DNA of 17,193 nucleotides from Patescibacteria group bacterium (GTDB taxonomy: Bacteria > Patescibacteriota > Minisyncoccia > Minisyncoccales > CG1-02-41-26), in assembly GCA_018830365.1 (NCBI GenBank), contig JAHJSK010000051.1, positions 1 to 17,193 on the forward strand. The letters are read 5' to 3'. The notes under the pieces were generated by a model. That model saw only the letters and a list, made by a program, of their open reading frames with translations. It searched no databases and was not told the DNA's origin. A program made the translations under genes and the position numbers. Position 1 is the stretch's first letter. Every line of letters begins with the position of its first letter. Positions 6,257 through 14,489 of this stretch are shown piece by piece.

Positions 6257-6388
6257 AGCCATTTAGAAATGTCCTACCTTAACAATTTTGTGCCATAATT
6301 TTCTTAGAGCAAAAGGTCGAAATTTAACAAAAAAATTAACAGGTAGGACATTTCTAAATTGCTGGGGGTAGGACATTTCTAAATTGCT
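6257..6388. mobile_element. Short inverted-repeat element (MITE or IS-end remnant)
   Basis: A 22-base sequence starting GGTAGGACATTTCTAAAT occurs twice on the plus strand (6342-6363 and 6367-6388) and once inverted (6257-6278, one mismatch). The inverted pair brackets about 63 bases with no coding capacity. A shorter relative, CTAGGACATTTCT, lies at 8341-8353 beside the pgeF remnant. These look like terminal inverted repeats of an insertion sequence that lost its transposase or of a non-autonomous derivative. No transposase is present in this window. Confidence 0.55.
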
Positions 6389-6436
6389 TTGACAACCTAC
6401 TTAGATTTTAAAAATTCATGAACCATTAATTATAAT

Positions 6437-8317
6437 TTACGCTTTGCGCTCAATCGCGCAGTCGCGCAATTCTTTTGTTATTTGATTAAATTTTTCAATT
6501 AAATTCTTAATTTCTTCTTCCTCTTTACTCCCCTCTGCTTCCTGAATTTTTCTTGAAAGAACTTCTAATTTATTTTTTAAATCAAATCTTTTTAATTCTT
6601 GAACGCAGAAAGCGATTTCCTTTTCAATGTCTATTTCTTTTTGCTCTTCATTAAAATAGCTTTCCTTTTCTATCATTAAAATTGCTTTATCTAAAATTTT
6701 TTTAATGTCTTTGTCGTCTTTTTCCATTTCCCCCAAATTCTCTCCCGCTTGTTTTTCTTGTTTCCCCAACCCTTGTTTTTGTTTAAGAAAATCAAGCGTC
6801 AATTTCATTTGAGGAGAAAAAATGGAAAAAAAATCCTGTTCTAATAATTTTAGATTTTCAGGATTTTTCAAAACCAAAAAAAGAATTTTTTCTTCTAAAA
6901 GTTCTTTTCTGTTTTTTGCCTCTTCTTTTGTTTCTTCTTTTTTTTCGGTTTGCCCCTCCCCTCTTTTTTCCGTCCCAGAAAAAACCATTTTTGCCTCCTC
7001 TTTTTTAATTATTTTTTTTAATTCTTCCCAAATTATTTCTTCTCCAACTTTAATTTTGTTGGCAAGAAGCTGAATCCAATGAGCCTGTAAAATTTTATTC
7101 GGAACTTCTTTAATTTTTGACAAAAGAACATTGGCAATTTCTTTTTTGCCCTCTGGTTTATTATTGTCAAATTTAGAAAAAGCGCTTTGAAAATAAAAGT
7201 CAAAAACATCCTGCGCGCTTTCAACCAAACCCTCCCATTTTTTAAAATCTTCCGCAACAACATCAGCCGGATCCGCGCCTTTGGGCAAGCTAATTACCTT
7301 TATATTAAAATCCTCTTTCTGCGCCAAGCCAATTCCTTTTATAGTTGCCGCATCTCCCGCTATATCCATATCAAACGCAGTGTAGATATTGGAAGTATAT
7401 CTTTTTAGAATTTTCATTTGCTCCGCAGAAAGAGCTGTCCCACTTAAAGCAAGAGTATTTTCAAATCCTGCTTGATGAACCAAAATAACATCAAAATAAC
7501 CTTCGGTCAAAATAACAAAGTCCTTTTTTCTAATTTCTGTTTTAGCAAAATTTAAGCCATACAAAATCCGACTCTTGTCGTAAAGCAATGTGTTTGGAGT
7601 ATTAATATATTTAACCCCTTCTTCTTTTTCACCCTCCAATACTCTGCCGCCAAATCCAATAACTTGAGAATTTAAATCAAAAATAGGGAACATTATCCTT
7701 GCCCTAAACCGATCGTAATGGCCGCTGTTCATTGTTTGCTGTTTATTGTCCAATGCTTTTACAGCCAAGCCAGCATTAGCAATTTCTTCTCTGTTGTATC
7801 CCTGACTTACTAAAAAATCAGACAATGCCTGCCATTTGTCTGGGGCATAGCCGAGTCGCCATTTTCTAATACTTTCCTTGCTTAACCCTCTTTTGTTTAA
7901 ATAAATTTCAACTTCCTGTCCTTTTTTAGCGGCTTGAAGCTGTTTCTCAAAAAAACAGCACGCTATTTCGCAAATTTCATAAAGCCGCTGTCTTTCTGTT
8001 GTTATTTTTGGATCCTGTCTTTTTATTTCCACTCCTGCTTTTTTTGCCAAAATTTTCAAAGCGTCTATGAATTCTATTCCCTCAATTTTCATCACAAAAT
8101 CAAAAATTGAACTGCCCTCGGAGCAACCGAAACAATGCCAATTCTGACGAGACGGAAAAACAAAAAAAGATCCTGTTTTTTCGGAATGAAAAGGACAAAG
8201 AGCTTTGTAATTTATTCCCGCTTTTTGAAGTTTTATATATCCTCCCACCAAATCAACAATATCAATTTTTTCTTTTATTTTTTCAATTGTTGAATCCTCC
8301 ATATTTTCATACATCAT
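6437..8317 (-). CDS. dnaG: DNA primase (DnaG)
   Basis: DnaG makes RNA primers at the replication fork. The 626-residue protein has the CHC2-type zinc-binding domain (C41, H44, C62, C65), the catalytic core entry KWRLGYAPDKW (about 152-162), and the Toprim domain with TEGYFDVI (catalytic E272) and the metal-binding DMD (316-318). The C-terminal 190 residues are charged, poorly conserved and helical, consistent with a helicase-binding domain. The annotated start gives MMYENMEDSTIEKIKEK; Met6 (codon at 8302) matches usual DnaG starts better, and a TTGAGA/TATGAT promoter-like pair with a 16-base spacer overlaps the first codon, so the shorter start is plausible. It belongs to the typA-to-rpoD minus-strand run, with rpoD displaced by inserted small genes. 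Confidence 0.97.
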   Translation of the reverse strand: MMYENMEDSTIEKIKEKIDIVDLVGGYIKLQKAGINYKALCPFHSEKTGSFFVFPSRQNWHCFGCSEGSSIFDFVMKIEGIEFIDALKILAKKAGVEIKRQDPKITTERQRLYEICEIACCFFEKQLQAAKKGQEVEIYLNKRGLSKESIRKWRLGYAPDKWQALSDFLVSQGYNREEIANAGLAVKALDNKQQTMNSGHYDRFRARIMFPIFDLNSQVIGFGGRVLEGEKEEGVKYINTPNTLLYDKSRILYGLNFAKTEIRKKDFVILTEGYFDVILVHQAGFENTLALSGTALSAEQMKILKRYTSNIYTAFDMDIAGDAATIKGIGLAQKEDFNIKVISLPKGADPADVVAEDFKKWEGLVESAQDVFDFYFQSAFSKFDNNKPEGKKEIANVLLSKIKEVPNKILQAHWIQLLANKIKVGEEIIWEELKKIIKKEEAKMVFSGTEKRGEGQTEKKEETKEEAKNRKELLEEKILFLVLKNPENLKLLEQDFFSIFSPQMKLTLDFLKQKQGLGKQEKQAGENLGEMEKDDKDIKKILDKAILMIEKESYFNEEQKEIDIEKEIAFCVQELKRFDLKNKLEVLSRKIQEAEGSKEEEEIKNLIEKFNQITKELRDCAIERKA

Positions 8318-8351
8318 ACCTTATCTATAAAAATTCTCAACTAGGACATTT

Positions 8352-8552
8352 CTATTTTAAACCAATTATAAACGCTGTTGCTTCAACATATTTTGGTTTG
8401 TCTCTGCGATAAGAAAACCATTTTTCTTTTTGACAAAAAGCGCAATCAGGATACTCAATTATATTTTCAGGATTAACTCCGGATTCTATTAGTTGCGATT
8501 TAATTATTGCGGGCAAATCAATATAATATTTATCACTTCTTTTTATTTTCAA
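8352..8552 (-). pseudogene. pgeF: C-terminal remnant of PgeF/YfiH (polyphenol oxidase/laccase-domain protein)
   Basis: The 66 residues match the last quarter of the YfiH/PgeF family: SDKYYIDLPAIIKSQL, then the CAFC segment, FSYRRD and a final IIGLK. Members of the family are purine nucleoside phosphorylase-like enzymes linked to cell wall quality control. The first three quarters, including the metal-binding histidines, are missing. Upstream sequence up to the typA stop is entirely palindromic repeat, and the homologous part ends at the repeat edge (about 8540). I infer loss of the N-terminal part by repeat-associated deletion. A GGACATTTCT repeat fragment abuts its stop codon. A functional role is very unlikely. 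Confidence 0.7.
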
Positions 8553-8716
8553 ACGAAGCGAGGGAAAACAAAAACAAAGTTTTTGTTTTCACGAGCAAGT
8601 GCCGAAAATACAAAGTATTTTCAAACGAAGCCCCGCTTAGCGGGGCAAGCGAGGGAAAACAAAAACTTACCCCAGTTAGATGTTAAATTATCTAACTACG
8701 GGGCAAGTTTTTGCTC
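8545..8716. repeat. Two palindromic elements between typA and the pgeF remnant
   Basis: The first unit has a perfect hairpin GAAAACAAAAAC / GTTTTTGTTTTC (8564-8575, 8579-8590). The junction GAAAATACAAAGTATTTTC (8604-8622) follows. The second unit has CCCCGCTTAGCGGGG (8631-8645) and a nested stem: AAAAACTT/AAGTTTTT outside and AGTTAGAT/ATCTAACT (8674-8681, 8690-8697) inside. The layout matches the clusters at 2045-2380 and 15238-15373 but with different inner stem sequences. It may also serve as a transcription end for typA. Confidence 0.88.
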
Positions 8717-8733
8717 CATTCTGACCTTTTGAT

Positions 8734-10506
8734 CTAAGGAATTTTTCTCAAACGGATATTTTTGGGAGTTATTTCCAGATATTCATCCTCGCGCATTATT
8801 TCCAATCCCCTTTCCAAAGAAAGTTTAAGCGGAGGTGTGAGAATAATGGCTTCATCAGCGCCTTTTGACCGCATGTTTGAAAGCTCTTTGCCTTTACAAG
8901 GATTAACTCTCATGTCATTGCCTTTGGAAGTATTAGCCACCACCATGCCATCATAAACCTCTACTCCGGGACCAACATAAAAACTTCCTCGTTCCTGCAA
9001 ATTAAATAAAGAAAATCCAGAGGTCTTGCCATTAGCCATAGAAATCATTGAACCAAAAGTTTGCTTTTCAATATCTCCCGCAAAAGGCCTAAAACCGATC
9101 GCCCTGTTGCATATAATTCCTTCGCCCCTCGTGTCTACTATAAAATCTCCGCGGTATCCCAATAAGCCCCTTGTGGGCATTTCAAAAATAACTCTGGTGT
9201 GATTTTGTTCAGGATGCATATTAAGCATAACAGCTTTTCTTTTCGCTAATTTTTCTATGACCATTCCGAGCATTGGCGTGGGAATGTCAATAATAACTTC
9301 TTCAAACGGCTCCATTTTAATTCCGTTTTCTTCTTTGAAAATAACATGCGGCTGGGAGACCTGTAATTCATATCCCTCGCGCCTCATATTTTCCAGTAAA
9401 ATGGCAATATGCAATTCCCCGCGGCCATAGACCTTAAAATAGTCATTGGCTGAAAAATTTATTTTAAGCCCGACATTTACTTCCAGCTCTTTTTCTAACC
9501 GTTCTCTTATCTGCCTACTAGTGAGAAATTTGCCGTCTTTTCCCGCAAAAGGAGAATTGTTGACTAAAAAGTTAAGTGAAATCGTTGGTTCATCCACATT
9601 AATCGCGGCTAACGGTTCTTGCTCCGCGTTTTCGCAAATAGTGTCTCCGATGTAAATATCCGGCAATCCCGCTATCATCACAATGTCTCCCGCGTTTGCT
9701 GATTGCGTTTCTTTTCTGTCCAAACCATAAAAAGTAAAAATTTTTGCTATTTTGCCGGCTTTTATTTCGCCTGTTGTTTTTTTTACAAAAACATTGCTGT
9801 TTGTCTTAAGAACTCCCTCATATATTCTGCCAATAGCCAGACGGCCCATAAAATTATCATAAGCAAGATTAAATGGCTGAAATCGCAATGGTTCTTGATT
9901 TAAAACATCTGAAGACGCGGCGGGAACTTCTTTTAAAATAAGGTCTAAAAGCGGGGTTAAGTCATTTGAATTGTCTGACAAATTTATTTTAGCAATGCCG
10001 TCTCTGGCTATTGCGTAGACCGTGAAAAAATCTAATTGTTTTTCATTGGCATTAAGTTCCATAAAAAGTTCCAAAACTTTTTCGTGCACCCAATCCGGCC
10101 TTGCCGCGCGCTTGTCTATTTTGTTTATTACCACAATCGGCTTTAATCCTAATTCCAAAGATTTTTTTAAAACAAATTTTGTTTGAGGCATTGGTCCTTC
10201 TTGCGCGTCAACCACCAAAATTACCGAATCAATGGAACGCAAAACGCGTTCAACTTCGGAGCCGAAATCCGCATGCCCCGGAGTGTCTACGATATTTATT
10301 TTTGTTATAGGTCGCCCCGAGTCTGCCAAGGGATAAAAAACAGACGCATTTTTAGAGTAAATAGTAATACCTCTTTCCTGCTCCAAGTCGTTTGAATCCA
10401 TTGTAACGCCTTCTTTTGCCACGCCTGTTTGGCGCATCAAAAAATCAGTCAAGCTGGTTTTGCCGTGGTCAACATGAGCGATAATAGCAATGTTGCGAAT
10501 TTCCAT
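8734..10506 (-). CDS. typA: Translational GTPase TypA/BipA
   Basis: The 590-residue protein has the length and order of the BipA family, a ribosome-binding GTPase that supports 50S assembly and stress or cold adaptation. GTPase motifs are complete: AHVDHGKTSL (10-19), the switch I threonine in QERGITIY, DTPGHADFG (74-82) and NKID (128-131). Domain II, the EF-G-like domains and the TypA-specific C-terminal domain (MLNMHPEQNHTRVIFEMPTR and GPGVEVYDG patterns) follow. It is the first gene of the long minus-strand run. Palindromic elements lie directly after its stop, and a perfect 12-bp hairpin (10546-10581) lies upstream. No damage is seen. Confidence 0.97.
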   Translation of the reverse strand: MEIRNIAIIAHVDHGKTSLTDFLMRQTGVAKEGVTMDSNDLEQERGITIYSKNASVFYPLADSGRPITKINIVDTPGHADFGSEVERVLRSIDSVILVVDAQEGPMPQTKFVLKKSLELGLKPIVVINKIDKRAARPDWVHEKVLELFMELNANEKQLDFFTVYAIARDGIAKINLSDNSNDLTPLLDLILKEVPAASSDVLNQEPLRFQPFNLAYDNFMGRLAIGRIYEGVLKTNSNVFVKKTTGEIKAGKIAKIFTFYGLDRKETQSANAGDIVMIAGLPDIYIGDTICENAEQEPLAAINVDEPTISLNFLVNNSPFAGKDGKFLTSRQIRERLEKELEVNVGLKINFSANDYFKVYGRGELHIAILLENMRREGYELQVSQPHVIFKEENGIKMEPFEEVIIDIPTPMLGMVIEKLAKRKAVMLNMHPEQNHTRVIFEMPTRGLLGYRGDFIVDTRGEGIICNRAIGFRPFAGDIEKQTFGSMISMANGKTSGFSLFNLQERGSFYVGPGVEVYDGMVVANTSKGNDMRVNPCKGKELSNMRSKGADEAIILTPPLKLSLERGLEIMREDEYLEITPKNIRLRKIP

Positions 10507-11153
10507 AAATAAATTTTGAATTGACTTTTTTCAAAGAATATCACAAATCGCAACTTTCTTAAAACAGCAAAAGTTGCGATTGCGCGATTGACGGTATGAT
10601 CTAAATTATTATCTCATTGTTATACTACCAAATAAAATGAATTTAATCAAACACACACCAGACATTCGGGTGGAGCATTGTTACTTGTAGGAGAGCGGGT
10701 CTCCTTTCGCTTAACATTATCACCATAGGTAATAATAATGCCATGGCATAAATATTACGGAGCTCATTTTTTAAAAAATGAATTTTCATTTCTCTCGCTT
10801 CGTTTGAAAATACTTTGTATTATTTGCAGGAGGCAATGTAACGCCGCCTGGCAGCGTTACATTGCCAGGCAGCGTTACATTGTTATATTAGTTGCATTAG
10901 CACGGGGCTCTCACTCGTAAAGGCAAAAAGCTTGCGCCGGTTAGATAATTCAATATTTAACTGGGGTGAATTTTTGTTTTCCCTCGCTTACCCCGCTTAG
11001 CGGGGCTTCGTTTAAAAATAAAATGGCTGATTAGTTCAACACTGGTCAGTCTTTTTTTTTACATTTTTTATGATAATGTAAATTCATAATTAACTTACCC
11101 CACACCAATGTGTTGAGTGAGGGTAAATTCGCAAAAAGAAAAAAAGGAGCAAA
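10507..11153. other. Long non-coding spacer between typA and the ECF sigma gene, filled with hairpins
   Basis: No convincing gene is present. Contents from left to right: a 12-bp hairpin AATCGCAACTTT/AAAGTTGCGATT (10546-10581); a copy of GACATTCGGGTGG (10661-10673); a short GGAG/CTCC hairpin near 10692-10704; the reverse-oriented palindromic element cluster (10788-11019); an 8-bp inverted repeat TTTACATT/AATGTAAA (11058-11082); and a GGGTAAA-bracketed inverted repeat just before the SD of the next gene. The divergent arrangement means promoters for both typA and the sigma gene should be here; none is clear enough to place. Confidence 0.6.
10788..11019. repeat. Reverse-oriented composite palindromic element with a private insert
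   Basis: A reversed core (TCTCGCTTCGTTTGAAAATA, from about 10791) opens the element and a second reversed core with CCCCGCTTAGCGGGG (10991-11005) closes it. Inside is a distinct palindrome, GGCAATGTAACGC (10832-10844) with GCGTTACATTGCC (10854-10866), plus a direct repeat GGCAGCGTTACATTG (10850-10864 and 10868-10882). A degenerate hairpin with GGTTAGATA and TATTTAACT arms spans about 10939-10962. The same outer parts occur in the plus orientation at 2045, 8604 and 15238. Confidence 0.8.
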
Positions 11154-11696
11154 TTGGCGGCGAAAAAGAAAACGCCTTATGAGTATTTTATGAATATTAT
11201 AGAAGAAAAATTTAGCCAGATATACGATGCGCATATAAATAAAATATATCGCTTCGTATTTTTAAAAGTAAATTCCCGTGAAACAGCCGAGGACTTAACT
11301 TCTGAGACATTTTTGCGAATTTGGAAGGTATTAAAGACGGAAAAAAAAATTGAAAACCCTAAAGCATTTCTTTATCAAACAGCTTATAATTTAGTCATTG
11401 ATTTTTATCGGGAAGGAAAAACCATTGTTTCCATTGAAAATTATCAAGAAAAAGAGCTGATTGACAATAAAAATAATTTAGAAGAAAAACTTTTTGCGGA
11501 CTCTGATTTGAATTTAATTAAAACCGCCTTGTCCGGTCTTAATGAAAATTATCAAAATGTTATTATCTGGCATTATTTGGACGACTTACTAATACAGGAA
11601 ATCGCTGAAATTTTAAACAAAAACGATGGAGCCATAAGAGTAATGCTCCATCGCGCGCTCAAAGAATTAAAACGCAACTTGCCAGAAAAAATATAG
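11154..11696 (+). CDS. ECF-family RNA polymerase sigma factor
   Basis: The 180-residue protein has only regions 2 and 4, the mark of extracytoplasmic-function sigma factors. Region 2 covers about 22-85 (IYRFVFLKVNSRETAEDLTS, then ETFLRIWKVL and NPKAFLYQTAYNLVIDFYR). Region 4 covers about 122-176, with LNENYQNVIIWHYLDDLLIQ and the recognition helix NDGAIRVMLHRALKELKRNL. The start is TTG at 11154, chosen because AAGGAG (11144-11149) lies four bases upstream; an internal ATG at 11190 is the alternative. No adjacent anti-sigma factor is seen. The next gene on the same strand, after a 540-base gap, is a large surface protein, so a link to envelope functions is possible but unproven. A hairpin terminator follows at 11763. 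Confidence 0.9.
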   Translation: MAAKKKTPYEYFMNIIEEKFSQIYDAHINKIYRFVFLKVNSRETAEDLTSETFLRIWKVLKTEKKIENPKAFLYQTAYNLVIDFYREGKTIVSIENYQEKELIDNKNNLEEKLFADSDLNLIKTALSGLNENYQNVIIWHYLDDLLIQEIAEILNKNDGAIRVMLHRALKELKRNLPEKI

Positions 11697-11762
11697 CTGT
11701 CGCACTCATAAAATTTTGAAAATACGAAACTCGGCCGCAAAAGCGAGCCCTTGTAAAAAGCA

Positions 11763-11788
11763 AAAAACCTCGCTCGAGAGAGGTTTTT
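11763..11788 (+). terminator. Rho-independent terminator after the ECF sigma gene
   Basis: AAAAACCTC (11763-11771) and GAGGTTTTT (11780-11788) form a 9-bp stem with an 8-base loop, ending in a run of five T on the plus strand. It lies 66 bases after the sigma stop. The A/T symmetry would allow it to work in both directions. Confidence 0.6.
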
Positions 11789-12028
11789 CGCCGACCAATG
11801 TTGAAAGAAACTAACCCGAAGGTTAATAACCCTCACTTTTGCCATATTACCAAAACAAAAACCGTTTGTCAAGTAGCAGATTGGCACATGATACAAAATT
11901 TTGCCTTGAAAAAATTTTAATTTTTTGTAACATAAAAGGGTATTATTACTATAAAATTTTCAATTTTCAAATCCCAATTGCGACCCTACGGGGAGTCGCT
12001 GAAGGCGACAGCAATCAAATTTTAATTT

Positions 12029-12100
12029 ACCCGCCAAAATTTTTTCAGCCTCCAAAAATTCCGAAAAAAAATTTGGCCGGACGAAAAAATTTAGGCGGGT
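12029..12100. repeat. Long imperfect hairpin bracketed by ACCCGCC/GGCGGGT
   Basis: The outer stem is ACCCGCC (12029-12035) with GGCGGGT (12094-12100). After one mismatch it continues as AAATTTTTTC (12037-12046) with GAAAAAATTT (12083-12092), and then as weaker inner pairing. The TTACCC/GGGTGAA borders resemble the borders of the CCCTGTTAAAT module, so it may be a distant member of the same repeat system. Confidence 0.6.
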
Positions 12101-12239
12101 GAATCAATTTTCAAATTAAAAATCTGAAATTTAAAATCGTAAATTTGAAAATCCGCTTTATTTTCTACTTGCCTTGCTTCGTTTAATTAATTAGAAATTA
12201 CAAAATCAATTTTTCTCATTTATTTAATAATTCACAAAT

Positions 12240-13925
12240 ATGTTTAAGCATAAATTTGTTGTTTTTCTTTTAGTTATTTTTGTCGTTATGGGAGTAGCGG
12301 GTTTTTGGTATTGGCAAACAAATGTTTATTCCAAAGATGTTTTGAAAATAGAAATTTTGAGCGATGAAGCTGTTGACGCTGGTCAGGAAATTGAGTACTT
12401 GGTAAAATTGAAAAATAATGGAAACATAAGATTGGAAAATCCGGAATTAGTTTTCCAGCCCCCAGAACATTCTATTTTAGTTGGCTCTACCAGCTCGGAG
12501 ACCTCTGGTAGCTTAATCGCAAAAAAAACAATGGAAGACATTTACCCGGGCGAAGAAAGAACATATTCTTTTCGCGTTCGTGTTTTTGGCAGAGAAAATG
12601 AAAATTTGGTCTCACAAGCTTTGTTGAGTTATCAGCCAAAGGATTTGACTCGGCGCTATGAATCAAAAACAACTTTTACCACTAAAATTAAATCTGTTCC
12701 TTTGACTCTTGAATTTGATTTGCCTTCCAAAATTGAACAGAGCGAAGATGTGGATTTTTCTTTAAATTATTTTTCAAACCTTGATTATCCATTGGAAAAT
12801 TTAAGAATAAAAATAAAATATCCTTCTGGTTTTGAATTTGTTTCCGCTTCTCCAAAACCATTTTTAGATGAAACCAATGAATGGAAAATTTCTTCTTTGT
12901 TTCAGGCCAATGGCGGCAGAATAAAAATAAAAGGGAAAATTACCGGAGAGCAGGGAGAGCAGAAAACATTTCACGCGAGCATAGGAGTAATAAAAGACGG
13001 GGCATATTGGGTATTAAAAGAAACTAATCAAGCAGTGGAAATTGCGGAACCGTCTTTTTATATTTCCCAGCTTATTAACAATTCTCCAAATTATATTGCT
13101 AAAGCAGGAGAGCTTCTTCATTATGAAATTTTCTTTAAAAATATGGGGCAAAAACCCATCACTAAAAAATTTCTTTTCTTGAGTTTAGGTGAAGATTTTT
13201 TTGACATTTCAAGCTTGAAATCAGAAACAGGCGAGCATGGAATGGGGGACAATACTATTATTTGGGATTGGAAAACACGGCCTGATTTACGATTTTTGGA
13301 CGCAAATCAAGAGGGAAAGGAGGAGTTTTGGGTAAAAGTGAAAGAAATAGATAGCGAATCAATTAAAACGAAAAATCCCGTTTTGAGAAATGAAATCGGG
13401 CTTGGAGGAATTAAAAAAATTTTTGAAACAAAATTAAATTCACAAATTGAATTTTCCCAGAAAGTTTTACGAGAACAAGAATTTTTTGAGAATTTAGGAA
13501 TCTTGCCGCCAATAATTGGCGAAAAAACAGAGTATGTTGTTTTGTGGCAGATAAAAAATTCCTGGAATAATTTAAGCAATGTTAAAGTAAAAGCTATTTT
13601 GCCTCAAAATGTGCGGCTTACTGGCAAGATTTTTCCTGAAAACGCCAGTTTCACTTTTGACTCTGAATCCAAAGAGGTAATTTGGAATGTAGGAGAAATG
13701 GAGGGGCTTAAGTATTCAGGGGACAATCCTTTAAAATTGGCTTTTCAAATAGAGTTTACTCCCGACCCTTCTCTTCAAGGGAAAACAGCTGTTTTAATTG
13801 AAGAAGCGGAAGTTATGTGTCAAGATGTTTGGACCTCGGCAATTTTGCAGGAAAAAAGCGGTTTAAAGAATACTGCTTTGCAGGATGACCCGACAATTAT
13901 TGAAGGACAGGGAATAGTTCAATAG
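12240..13925 (+). CDS. Large membrane-anchored surface protein with repeated beta-sandwich (DUF11/CARDB-like) domains
   Basis: The 561-residue protein starts with a charged tip and one strong hydrophobic helix (about 4-25, FVVFLLVIFVVMGVAGF), so the rest is expected outside the membrane. The external part reads as a series of Ig-like beta-sandwich domains, each with a VDAGQEIEYLVKLKNNGN-type opening (residues about 46-63, again near 285-300 and 430-445). This style is found in DUF11, CARDB and NEW3-like cell-surface modules. No catalytic motif, sortase signal or C-terminal helix is seen. The exact family is not recognised. It follows the ECF sigma gene on the same strand. Parts of its 3' end recur after the MntA/HepT pair (14903-15025), showing a local duplication. 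Confidence 0.8.
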   Translation: MFKHKFVVFLLVIFVVMGVAGFWYWQTNVYSKDVLKIEILSDEAVDAGQEIEYLVKLKNNGNIRLENPELVFQPPEHSILVGSTSSETSGSLIAKKTMEDIYPGEERTYSFRVRVFGRENENLVSQALLSYQPKDLTRRYESKTTFTTKIKSVPLTLEFDLPSKIEQSEDVDFSLNYFSNLDYPLENLRIKIKYPSGFEFVSASPKPFLDETNEWKISSLFQANGGRIKIKGKITGEQGEQKTFHASIGVIKDGAYWVLKETNQAVEIAEPSFYISQLINNSPNYIAKAGELLHYEIFFKNMGQKPITKKFLFLSLGEDFFDISSLKSETGEHGMGDNTIIWDWKTRPDLRFLDANQEGKEEFWVKVKEIDSESIKTKNPVLRNEIGLGGIKKIFETKLNSQIEFSQKVLREQEFFENLGILPPIIGEKTEYVVLWQIKNSWNNLSNVKVKAILPQNVRLTGKIFPENASFTFDSESKEVIWNVGEMEGLKYSGDNPLKLAFQIEFTPDPSLQGKTAVLIEEAEVMCQDVWTSAILQEKSGLKNTALQDDPTIIEGQGIVQ

Positions 13926-13995
13926 ATAACAATTAACATTTAACAATTAACATTTAACAATTGACATTTGACATATATTTTAAAAAAGATAAAGT
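13430..13995. repeat. Left copy of a duplicated flank around the MntA/HepT cassette
   Basis: Three blocks of this stretch recur in the same order at 14903-15025: 30 identical bases (13430-13459), 28 bases with one difference (13898-13925, the end of the surface protein gene) and 16 identical bases (13980-13995). The 438 bases between the first two blocks are missing from the right copy. Between blocks two and three both copies hold variable numbers of ACATTTGAC/ACAATTA-type 7-mers. Confidence 0.8.
13928..13973. repeat. Degenerate 7-mer tandem repeat
   Basis: The tract alternates AACAATT and AACATTT or GACATTT units with about six to seven copies. A second tract with a different unit order lies at 14961-15011. 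Copy-number change by slippage is likely. Confidence 0.75.
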
Positions 13996-14057
13996 GAAAA
14001 AGGATTTAAGCGTAAAAAAAATGCGTCGGAGTCATTGATTTTTAATGTTCGAAACAT

Positions 14058-14489
14058 ATGTTTGTCAATGCTTTAAAGCAAAATTTTGAAAAAATTGCCA
14101 AAAAGTATGAGCTGGATTTGCTTTTGCTTTTTGGTTCGCAGGTGAAAAACAAAAAATATATTCATCAGGAAAGCGATTTTGATATTGCTTTTGCGACCAC
14201 GGCAAAAAAGGAATTAAACGGGAAAGAACTAATTGATTTGAATTGCGATTTAATAGATATTTTTAATTGTGATAGAATAGATATGGTTAATTTGAAAAAT
14301 GAGGACCCTTTTTTAAGACAGGAGATTGCCAAAAACAGCCAACTGCTTTTTGGAGATGAGATGGATTATTTGGAATTTAAGGCATTTGCTTTCAGGGATT
14401 ACATTGACCATCAATCTTTGTTTGATTTACAAGATATTTTAATGAAAAAACGGCATCAATTATTAGGCGAATTAATTTATGGTAAATAA
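14058..14489 (+). CDS. mntA: MntA-type minimal nucleotidyltransferase antitoxin
   Basis: The 143-residue protein has the nucleotidyltransferase signature of MNT antitoxins: LLLFGSQ (22-28, with G26 and S27), then SDFDIAF with D40 and D42 as metal ligands, and a later acidic IDMVNL segment (about 74-79) that can supply the third carboxylate. In characterised pairs MntA adds AMP groups to a Tyr next to the HEPN motif of HepT and so blocks the RNase. The gap between GS and DxD is 12 residues, slightly longer than the common 10. The gene overlaps hepT by 11 bases. No good SD is visible. The pair sits between duplicated flanks, which suggests acquisition as a cassette. Confidence 0.87.
   Translation: MFVNALKQNFEKIAKKYELDLLLLFGSQVKNKKYIHQESDFDIAFATTAKKELNGKELIDLNCDLIDIFNCDRIDMVNLKNEDPFLRQEIAKNSQLLFGDEMDYLEFKAFAFRDYIDHQSLFDLQDILMKKRHQLLGELIYGK

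Larger units (their letters stand above)
11697..12239. other. Non-coding spacer with hairpins
   Basis: No gene is supported in these 540 bases. It holds a terminator (11763-11788), a three-part GCGAC/GTCGC/GCGAC alternating pairing (11980-11984, 11995-11999, 12005-12009), a long imperfect hairpin (12029-12100), AT-rich stretches of the type CAATTTTCAAAT, and a short fragment of the reversed repeat core near 12172-12184 (TTGCTTCGTTTAA). Confidence 0.6.

Noticed and set aside
11839..12102. An 87-codon plus-strand reading frame in the spacer
   Set aside because: It runs across the terminator-downstream AT-rich text and the long hairpin, with no SD, no domain pattern and a peptide that simply translates repeat DNA.
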